Source: RGIG4140 sp045632845 (lineage in GTDB: Bacteria > Pseudomonadota > Alphaproteobacteria > CAAHEQ01 > UBA3637). From it: a DNA stretch of 23,902 nt. The notes beneath the pieces are model-generated. The model was given only the letters and a program-made list of their open reading frames with translations. It was not told where the DNA came from and ran no database searches. A program made the translations under genes and the position numbers. Of the stretch, positions 12,839-18,243 are shown piece after piece. The stretch is taken from contig JAZQXL010000018.1 in the NCBI GenBank assembly GCA_045632845.1, positions 1-23,902 on the forward strand, in the 5' to 3' direction. Each line of letters opens with the position of its first letter. The stretch's first letter is position 1.

Positions 12839-13327
12839 CTAGTTTTGTTTGATGGTAATTTCTGTGTAATAATCTGTTCCAGCGTTTTCACAACTAGAGC
12901 CTGCAATGGAGGCAACGGCTTGACAGAGTTTTTGATCAGAGAATTCAACACGTATAATAGTTACATCGTTGTTTGTTTGCGGATCTAATTCGATATGTGC
13001 AGACATTATTTCTTTTACACCAGCAGGAAGTTGTCCCAATTCTGTACCCTCGTAACCATCTATATGCCCATAACTTGAACACCCTGAATAATATGTATAA
13101 TTATTAGAAGAAGTAAGTGTTGCTTCTCCATCCATAACTTTTTTTTGGCACAGACCATAAGAAATGGCAGCATATTTTGAAACAGCATCCAGAACCCCAT
13201 TGGCTCTGTGTCTGCGCATAGAAAGGCTATAGCCTGCAATACCACCGACAGAAAGCACGCCGATAATGGCCAAAACACCCAGCATTTCAACCATTGACCG
13301 ACCGGATTCAAGTTTTTTAAATTTCAT
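12839..13327 (-). CDS. Type IV pilin-like protein (pilin 13)
   Basis: First gene of its unit, 162 residues, under the type 2 promoter with the palindromic operator. The leader is MKFKKLES. The body has a Tyr/Ser/Asn-rich stretch (LTSSNNYTYYSGCSSYG) and a variant mid-motif GTELGQLPAGV. The final ~35 codons (AGSSCENAGTDYYTEITIKQN) match those of pilin 1 at 1753 with about nine in ten bases alike, while the middles of the two genes do not align. That points to a segment exchanged or copied between two units on opposite strands 11 kb apart. Confidence 0.88.
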   Translation of the reverse strand: MKFKKLESGRSMVEMLGVLAIIGVLSVGGIAGYSLSMRRHRANGVLDAVSKYAAISYGLCQKKVMDGEATLTSSNNYTYYSGCSSYGHIDGYEGTELGQLPAGVKEIMSAHIELDPQTNNDVTIIRVEFSDQKLCQAVASIAGSSCENAGTDYYTEITIKQN

Positions 13328-13344
13328 TTTAAGCTCCTTTTTAA

Positions 13345-13370
13345 GTAAATTAAACGTTCGTTTTAGTTAC
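13345..13370. promoter_or_regulatory. Palindromic operator upstream of pilin 13
   Basis: GTAAATTAAACG-TT-CGTTTTAGTTAC, ten of twelve positions paired, 17 bases before the start codon and adjoining the -10. It is the best copy of the site also found at 6024 and 6158. Confidence 0.65.
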
Positions 13371-13399
13371 TTGATATCATAGGACAATTTAAATAGCAA
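13371..13399 (-). promoter_or_regulatory. Pilin promoter, type 2 (TATCAA), minus strand
   Basis: Minus strand: TTGCTA, 17 bases, TATCAA. It is homologous to the promoter at 6127 over about 110 bases. Confidence 0.7.
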
Positions 13400-13490
13400 T
13401 TATTTTTTCAAAAAAGAACAGAAAAATCATTTGATTATTACAACAAATCACCAACTCTTAACTCGCAAGCGGTTGAGCCCACAAAATTCC

Positions 13491-13519
13491 TTGCATTTTC
13501 TTTTTAATTCTGCTATAGT
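13491..13519 (+). promoter_or_regulatory. Promoter of the two small membrane genes
   Basis: TTGCAT, 17 bases, TATAGT: a good sigma-70-type match. A diverged solo element end (CTCTTAACTCGCAAGCGG) lies just upstream at 13456. Confidence 0.65.
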
Positions 13520-13564
13520 GGAACAAAATAGAAACAATGATTCATTTTTTTAGAGGTTTTTTTT

Positions 13565-13789
13565 ATGCATAAGGATTTGTTTTTGAACAAAAATATCTTA
13601 AAAAAAGGGTTAAAGCTTTTTTTATACACAGGGTTTGTTTTGTTCTCCGCTGCGGTTGTGTATGTCTCTTTTTTAGCGGGGCGGTTCACAGCTGAAAGTA
13701 AGATTTTTTATGAAATTGACAAAGAATATATGGCCGTTTGCATGAAATATAGCTACTCCCAAAAAATTTGTGAAGACAGACTTTATTAA
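13565..13789 (+). CDS. Small single-span membrane protein with C-x9-C tail (1)
   Basis: The product has 74 residues. A lysine-rich N-terminus is followed by one membrane segment (about 17-40, LFLYTGFVLFSAAVVYVSFL). A short outer domain ends in AVCMKYSYSQKICEDRLY, with two cysteines nine residues apart. By the positive-inside rule the C-terminus would lie in the periplasm, where the cysteines could pair. I do not recognise a family. The next gene, 13 bases on, has the same plan, so the two are probably ancient duplicates. The promoter is 45 bases upstream and the ribosome-binding site is AGAGG. Lying between two pilin units, the pair may assist pilin folding or be unrelated. Confidence 0.7.
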   Translation: MHKDLFLNKNILKKGLKLFLYTGFVLFSAAVVYVSFLAGRFTAESKIFYEIDKEYMAVCMKYSYSQKICEDRLY

Positions 13790-13802
13790 AAGGAAAAAAT
13801 CA

Positions 13803-14030
13803 ATGCAAAGTGTTAAAAAAATGTTGAAATGGCTTTTTTATGCAGTGTCATATTTGGTGGCATTGGTTTCTTTTGGTTGGAATGTTGGGTATTGGACTGA
13901 AGTTTTTGTGAACGATTATGACCCCGTGGCAGACCGCAACGCTTATGTGGCTGACTGCGTTCAACAGGGTGAAAAATATGAAACATGTGTTGACAGTTTT
14001 TATGGTTTTCCATTGGTTAAGCGTTACTGA
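13803..14030 (+). CDS. Small single-span membrane protein with C-x9-C tail (2)
   Basis: The product has 75 residues from the start chosen here. An earlier in-frame ATG at 13770 would overlap the previous gene. ATG at 13803 is preferred because AAAAGGA precedes it at normal spacing and it opens with MQSVKKMLKW. One membrane segment (about 10-30) is followed by an outer domain with DPVADRNAYVADCVQQGEKYETCVDSFYG. Its cysteines are again nine residues apart, and the Tyr/Cys-Asp pattern is as in the preceding protein (ICED versus TCVD). Family not recognised. Confidence 0.7.
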   Translation: MQSVKKMLKWLFYAVSYLVALVSFGWNVGYWTEVFVNDYDPVADRNAYVADCVQQGEKYETCVDSFYGFPLVKRY

Positions 14031-14138
14031 CCATCCCTTTAAACAGGCTTTTAAATTCCCGCATTTTAAAATGGGTTCATAATTTTTTTTAATTTAAAAT
14101 AAGTGAATAATTTTATTCAAGTTTTAACAAAAAAAACA

Positions 14139-14167
14139 TTGAACTTGTTTGTGTTGTGTGCTATTAA
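14139..14167 (+). promoter_or_regulatory. Promoter of pilin unit 14-16
   Basis: TTGAAC, 17 bases, TATTAA. It does not belong to either recurring pilin promoter type. Confidence 0.6.
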
Positions 14168-14202
14168 AACTTAGACTATAACAAAATTAAGGGGGCTTTC
14201 TT

Positions 14203-14640
14203 ATGAAATTCAAAAAATCTCAATCAGGTCGCTCGATGGTTGAAATGTTAGGCGTCTTGGCCATTATCGGTGTGCTTTCTGTTGGTGGTATTGCAGGCTA
14301 CAGCTTGTCAATGAGAAGACACAGAGCGAATGAGGTGGTGGATACACTGACCAAATTTGCCTTGATTTCTTATGGAGTATGTCAACAAAGACTTATAAAT
14401 GGCGAGACTGCTGAGATTTCTGAATGTCCATCATTTTCCGCTTTTGAGGATGCGGATATTGGCAATATTCCTGCGGGGGTTAGGTATGTTCATACCTATT
14501 TTGAATATAGTCCAACATTGGGTGATATTGTTTTGCTTAGTGCTCTTTTTGATGATGACAAACTCTGCCAATCTGTCGGTGCCATCACTGGAACAGGTTG
14601 CAATGATGCGAATGTTTCGTTTAAAATCAAACAAAACTAG
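14203..14640 (+). CDS. Type IV pilin-like protein (pilin 14)
   Basis: First gene of a three-gene unit, and at 145 residues the shortest member. The leader is MKFKKSQSG. It is the only one with ANEVVDTLTKF after the conserved block (Glu where others have Gln or Gly). Cysteines are at GVCQQ, SECPS, KLCQS and TGCN. The mid-motif is DADIGNIPAGV. The third-cysteine block FDDDKLCQSVGAITGTGC has Ser-Val-Gly instead of Ala-Val-Ala. AAGGGGGC lies before the ATG. Nothing but the ribosome-binding site separates it from pilin 15. Confidence 0.88.
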   Translation: MKFKKSQSGRSMVEMLGVLAIIGVLSVGGIAGYSLSMRRHRANEVVDTLTKFALISYGVCQQRLINGETAEISECPSFSAFEDADIGNIPAGVRYVHTYFEYSPTLGDIVLLSALFDDDKLCQSVGAITGTGCNDANVSFKIKQN

Positions 14641-14650
14641 GAGTTAAAAA

Positions 14651-15118
14651 ATGAATTTTAAAAAACTGAAATCTCAATCAGGTCGCTCGATGGTGGAAAT
14701 GTTGGGCGTTCTTGCCATCATCGGTGTGCTTTCTGTGGGCGGTATTGCGGGGTATTCTTTATCCATGCGCAGACACAGAGCCAATCAGATTGTTGATATC
14801 GCATCAAAGTATGCTTTGACCATTTATAATCAATGTCAACAACACCTCTTAAACACCAATGGAACCACCATTGATGATTGTGGGGGTCATGCGAATATAT
14901 CCGATTTTGACGGAGCAGGTCTTCCATTACCTGCTGGAGTAACAGGCGCAGCATCTCCTCTTTTTAGTGTTGATGCAACAAGTGGAGTGGATGTTGTTCA
15001 TGTTTATTTAAGTGTTTCAGATCAAAAACTCTGCCAAGCCGTTGCCTCCATTGCAGGAAGCGCATGCGGTCAAAAAAGTAATCTTAATATTGTTCCAATC
15101 TCAATCAAACAAAACTAG
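14651..15118 (+). CDS. Type IV pilin-like protein (pilin 15)
   Basis: Middle gene of the unit, 155 residues, ten bases after pilin 14 and using the TAGGAG that overlaps its stop. The leader ends KSQSG. The stretch around the first two cysteines is NQCQQHLLNTNGTTIDDCGGH. The mid-motif is slightly different (GAGLPLPAGV). The fourth-cysteine region is SACGQKSNLNIVPISIKQN, one of the longer tails. The N-terminal DNA is a patchwork of the same synonymous choices seen in the genes at 1753 and 15129. Confidence 0.88.
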   Translation: MNFKKLKSQSGRSMVEMLGVLAIIGVLSVGGIAGYSLSMRRHRANQIVDIASKYALTIYNQCQQHLLNTNGTTIDDCGGHANISDFDGAGLPLPAGVTGAASPLFSVDATSGVDVVHVYLSVSDQKLCQAVASIAGSACGQKSNLNIVPISIKQN

Positions 15119-15128
15119 GAGTTAAAAA

Positions 15129-15578
15129 ATGAATTTTAAAAAACTTAAATCTCAATCTGGTCGCTCGATGGTGGAAATGCTCGGCGTCTTGGCCATTATC
15201 GGTGTGCTTTCTGTGGGTGGTATTGCGGGCTATTCTTTATCCATGCGCAGACACAGAGCCAATCAGATAGTGGATTTGGCAAGCAAATATGCTTTGGTTG
15301 CTTATGGTCGGTGCCAACAAAAAATTATAAATGGTGAAATAAATGATTTTTCAGATTGCATAGGGGAAGACTTAATAACTTTTAGGGAGGCTGGATTAGG
15401 CAACCTTCCTGCAGGAGTAGATTTTGGGTGGTTAAAATTTGAATATAATTCAACACGTGATTATGATTTGGTTACAGTAAGCTCCACAATTGATGATGAT
15501 AAACTCTGTCAAGCTGTGGCTGCTATTGTTGGAGAGCCTTGTTCTGGCGGAGTTGTTATCCCCGTCAAACAAAACTAA
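15129..15578 (+). CDS. Type IV pilin-like protein (pilin 16)
   Basis: Last gene of the unit, 149 residues, ten bases after pilin 15. The leader ends KSQSG. YALVAYGRCQQ is shared with pilin 7, and the following KIINGEINDFSDC resembles pilin 11. The mid-motif is EAGLGNLPAGV. The third-cysteine block is IDDDKLCQAVAAIVGEPC, and the protein ends VIPVKQN. The stop is TAA with no following ribosome-binding site, as expected for an operon end. Confidence 0.88.
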   Translation: MNFKKLKSQSGRSMVEMLGVLAIIGVLSVGGIAGYSLSMRRHRANQIVDLASKYALVAYGRCQQKIINGEINDFSDCIGEDLITFREAGLGNLPAGVDFGWLKFEYNSTRDYDLVTVSSTIDDDKLCQAVAAIVGEPCSGGVVIPVKQN

Positions 15579-15601
15579 TTATCCACCACTTCCCCAAACT
15601 C

Positions 15602-15632
15602 AAAAAGAGAGGTTTTATCCTCTCTTTTTTTT
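15602..15632. terminator. Shared terminator of pilin 16 and fic
   Basis: AAAAAGAGAGG, six-base loop, CCTCTC and eight T. The A-run on the other side makes it usable for the converging fic gene too. Confidence 0.85.
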
Positions 15633-15660
15633 AACATAAACACTATTTCTAAAAAAAACT

Positions 15661-16278
15661 CTATCCCTTTGACATCAAATTATGAATATCATATTCATCA
15701 TAACCTTCATAGTAATAACTGACATCAATGCCTTTCATATAGACTTCTCGTTCATCAATTTGGTCTGTCAGGGCATTTTGAAGCAAATGTTTAATCTCAA
15801 TGTCTTTAATCGGGCTTCTTTCCATAGCAGATAAGTAATCATCCTTATCAATCTTATTCCAATCAACAACTTTTTTCAATTCTTGCTTAAAGATTAAGTC
15901 GAGCCAAATTCTCATTGTCCGACCATTTCCTTCCCTGAATGGATGAGCAATGTTCATTTCTACATACTTTTCAACAATTTCATCAAAAGTTGATTGAGGC
16001 ATTTTATCAATCGCCTTTAAGGATTGCTTTAAATACATAACCGGAGCAAATCTGAAATTGTTTTTGGCGATATTAACCGTTCTTATTTGCCCTGCAAAAT
16101 CATAAATATCCTCAAACAAATACTTGTGAATTTGCTTTAATCCGGCAAAAGTTCCAACTTTTATCTTGTTGATTTTACCACTGTCAAATAGTTTTAAGGC
16201 CTTTTCCTTGCTGATTTTTTCTTCTTGTTTGTTTAAGTTTACTTGGTCAGTGATGTTTAACTTGTTTTCTAAAACCAT
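15661..16278 (-). CDS. fic: Class III Fic protein AMP-transferase (NmFic-like)
   Basis: The product has 205 residues. Fic enzymes transfer AMP from ATP to a protein hydroxyl. The catalytic motif HPFREGNGR is at 112-120, complete with His112 and the anion-binding GNGR. The flap region (FRFAPVMYL, about 76-83) is also present. The C-terminus contains SYYYEG, Ser187 and Glu191. This fits the class III inhibitory motif (S/T-x3-E-G/N), in which a C-terminal helix blocks ATP binding without a separate antitoxin. The whole protein resembles Neisseria NmFic as I recall it (KVGTFAGLKQIHKYLF, LYDFAGQIR-like, AMERSP). No antitoxin gene adjoins. The usual targets of relatives are DNA gyrase and topoisomerase IV; that is inference here. 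AAGGGA precedes the ATG. Confidence 0.92.
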   Translation of the reverse strand: MVLENKLNITDQVNLNKQEEKISKEKALKLFDSGKINKIKVGTFAGLKQIHKYLFEDIYDFAGQIRTVNIAKNNFRFAPVMYLKQSLKAIDKMPQSTFDEIVEKYVEMNIAHPFREGNGRTMRIWLDLIFKQELKKVVDWNKIDKDDYLSAMERSPIKDIEIKHLLQNALTDQIDEREVYMKGIDVSYYYEGYDEYDIHNLMSKG

Positions 16279-16309
16279 AACAATCCCTTGTTTCTTATCT
16301 ATTTAATGC

Positions 16310-16338
16310 AATATAACATAGAAAGCACAAAAACTCAA
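16310..16338 (-). promoter_or_regulatory. Promoter of fic
   Basis: Minus strand: TTGAGT, 17 bases, TATATT. It is close to the sigma-70 consensus, about 30 bases before the start codon. Confidence 0.65.
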
Positions 16339-16360
16339 ACGATTTTTAAATCCACACTTT

Positions 16361-16390
16361 AACACCCCTGCTCTTGTGGGGTGTTTTTTT
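16361..16390 (+). terminator. Orphan pilin-type terminator
   Basis: AACACCCC, loop, GGGGTGTT and T-run pointing right, with TGCTCT in the loop as in the terminator at 3246. No plus-strand gene leads into it: the preceding bases are the fic promoter. It is probably a relic of a deleted pilin unit. Confidence 0.65.
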
Positions 16391-16393
16391 ATA

Positions 16394-16425
16394 CCCAAAT
16401 ACCTCGCAAGAATTTGTTTTAGACA
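16394..16425 (+). repeat. Right end of a CAAAAACG-type element
   Basis: CCCAAATACCTCGCAAGAA and TTGTTTTAGACAC match the right end of the element at 3492-3640; the left part is absent. Confidence 0.55.
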
Positions 16426-16440
16426 CAAATTAAAATTATT

Positions 16441-16616
16441 TTTAACCTCGCTCTCTGGTATGCCACGAAAAGGAAAACCACGCAAAAGCGCATAAGCGCT
16501 CAAGGAAACCTCTTGCCTGTTGGATGCGTCACTAAAAATAAATATAAGGGGATACCTCAAACAACTCACACAATTTTTTTAACCTCGCTCTCTGGTATGC
16601 CACGAAAAGGAAAACC
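16441..16616. repeat. 39-base direct repeat flanking an element fragment
   Basis: TTTAACCTCGCTCTCTGGTA plus 19 further bases occurs identically at 16441-16479 and 16578-16616. Between them are a left end (CCTCTTGCCTGTTGGATGCG) and ACTAAAAATAAATATAAGG, the interior also seen at 1244-1275. Confidence 0.7.
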
Positions 16617-16762
16617 TCTAAACTGTGGTATGCGTTCAAATGAGGATGATAGTTAGGTAGATAAGAGGTACTTTGCCAAGTGCCTAGTACCTTGGTGTAC
16701 TTAAACTTGGCACAAGTGCCCTTAGATACCAGCTAGGGCCTCATTTGAACTCACAGGCGCCT
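16617..16762 (+). repeat. TIR element, CAAATGAGG type
   Basis: GTTCAAATGAGG (16634-16645) pairs perfectly with CCTCATTTGAAC (16739-16750). The interior is about 85 percent the same as at 3343-3487. It ends 34 bases before the first tail gene. Confidence 0.8.
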
Positions 16763-16796
16763 GAGATTTTATATTAACTGAAAGGAGAAACTAATC

Positions 16797-17474
16797 ATGC
16801 CATACACTACTTCTGGCACTTTTGAAAGAATTCACAACTGGGAAGAAGACAGGATCAATGGGATTGAGATTGTCACAGACCATCATGATGAGGAAGATGA
16901 TAACTTTGCAAATGGGTTATCTCAAGCGCTTGTCAGAGATGGCAGAGCCCCTATGGAAGGCAACCTACAAATGGGGGGCTTTAAAATCGTGGGCTGTGAC
17001 AAGGGCGTCAACCCCAATGATGTTGTCACAAAAGCTCAGTTGGATTCTATTGAACTTGACTTTGTTCCCTTAACAGGTGACACTCAAATTTTTGGAACAA
17101 AAGAATTTTTAAATTCCCCCTTGGTCCCAACCACAACCTTGCATGATGACACGCAAATGGTGGCCAACACAAGCTTTGTTGTGCGGGAAATTGATTATGC
17201 TTTTAAAGACAAGCGGGTGGATTATTTAAACACCTTGTTTCCAACCTATCAAACCCTTACCAACATTCAAGATGGATACATCACCCCTCAAGCTGGGTTT
17301 GTTGTTTTTGACTTACCACCACGCATGGTGGGAAGCATTGAAATCGGCGCTTTCAAACGTACTTTTTCATACAGTTACAACAACACACAACCAACTTTGG
17401 CCGTCTTTCCTGTTGCCAAAGGGGTAGAAATCAAATTTTTTGGCTGTTCAGCCACATTCACAACCAATTTTTAA
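16797..17474 (+). CDS. Phage tail-fibre-like protein
   Basis: The product has 225 residues. The segment ALVRDGRAPMEGNLQMGGFKIVG (about 46-68) is a motif found at the base of many phage tail fibres and collar-domain proteins ('DG..PM.G.L.M.G..I.N'). It is followed by AVTKAQLD-like spacing (NPNDVVTKAQLD). The rest is beta-rich with no further motif I can name. It opens a four-gene plus-strand set that probably encodes receptor-binding or baseplate-distal parts of a virion. AAAGGAG precedes the ATG. No promoter is obvious; a repeat element ends just upstream. Confidence 0.65.
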   Translation: MPYTTSGTFERIHNWEEDRINGIEIVTDHHDEEDDNFANGLSQALVRDGRAPMEGNLQMGGFKIVGCDKGVNPNDVVTKAQLDSIELDFVPLTGDTQIFGTKEFLNSPLVPTTTLHDDTQMVANTSFVVREIDYAFKDKRVDYLNTLFPTYQTLTNIQDGYITPQAGFVVFDLPPRMVGSIEIGAFKRTFSYSYNNTQPTLAVFPVAKGVEIKFFGCSATFTTNF

Positions 17475-17485
17475 AGGAGCACTCA

Positions 17486-17821
17486 ATGAGTTTTACCATG
17501 ACAAAAAACAAAATCACCCTCACCAAGGGGGATACATTTTCAATTCCCATTGATTTTCATCAATCCATTGAAGGGGCCACCATCACCATTCAAATCTATC
17601 AAGCGGATGGGATTTTACCTCTTGTGACAAAAGAAATCAAAAATCACGCCAACGCAAGCCAAGGAAAAAGCGTTCTTTTGCTTGAAAAAGAGCTCACCAA
17701 CTTGCAAGCTGGCACCTACAAAATTGAAATGTTCATCACATTTTTAGACGGGTCAAAATACACTTTTTATCCCCCTATCCCTGAAATTAAACCCGTTTTA
17801 GAAATCATTCCATCTGTTTAA
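17486..17821 (+). CDS. Small phage baseplate/tail protein
   Basis: The product has 111 residues, beginning 11 bases after the previous gene with AAAGGAGC. ITLTKGDTFSIPIDF near the N-terminus and LQAGTYKIEMFITFLDGSKYTFYPP in the second half give the pattern of a single beta-sandwich domain. It is like the N-terminal part of BppU-type upper baseplate proteins ('L..GDT..I....', then 'G.Y..E.....DG'). The match is by pattern only. Its place between two tail-fibre-like genes supports a virion role. Confidence 0.5.
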   Translation: MSFTMTKNKITLTKGDTFSIPIDFHQSIEGATITIQIYQADGILPLVTKEIKNHANASQGKSVLLLEKELTNLQAGTYKIEMFITFLDGSKYTFYPPIPEIKPVLEIIPSV

Positions 17822-17835
17822 AAAAGGAGGCTTAT

Positions 17836-18243
17836 ATGCAAGAAATTTTTTCATCATCCCCAGAGGGGTTATCCGTCACCATTGGGGCCGAACCTGTCGA
17901 TTTGACTGTTGCAGGCGTTTATGTTCACAATGGGTTGGAAGAAATCAAATCTTATGTTAAAAATGAGGCCAAAGAAGAACTGAAAGAAGTCATCCGTCAA
18001 GCAGGCGCTGATTTTGAAGCTGAAATTTTGGCCTATGATGACAATGCCTATATGCGCACAGAACAATTCAACCTCAATGCGTTGGAACAAAAAAACTACA
18101 TCACGGAAGAAGCCCTTTATTGGACCAATGCCCCGTTGGAAGAAAATCCCGAGGGTTCCGCCAAATATTGGGCTGAACAAGCCAAAATCAACTATCAAGA
18201 AGCCTTGGATTTAACAGATTCAATCAACAACGAGGAGGTTTAA
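17836..18243 (+). CDS. Phage tail-fibre segment protein
   Basis: The product has 135 residues, 14 bases after the previous gene, with AAAAAGGAGG as ribosome-binding site. A long helical middle (GLEEIKSYVKNEAKEELKEVIRQ, about 37-60) probably forms a trimeric coiled coil. The segment EGSAKYWAEQAKINYQEAL near the C-terminus is of the kind that precedes fibre tips in many tail fibres. The last codons include GAGGAGG, the ribosome-binding site of the next gene, whose ATG follows the stop codon directly. Confidence 0.55.
   Translation: MQEIFSSSPEGLSVTIGAEPVDLTVAGVYVHNGLEEIKSYVKNEAKEELKEVIRQAGADFEAEILAYDDNAYMRTEQFNLNALEQKNYITEEALYWTNAPLEENPEGSAKYWAEQAKINYQEALDLTDSINNEEV

Noticed and set aside
17869..18198. 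Minus-strand frame of 109 codons opposite a tail gene
   Set aside because: Phe-rich complement of a gene in a tightly packed operon; no start signal.
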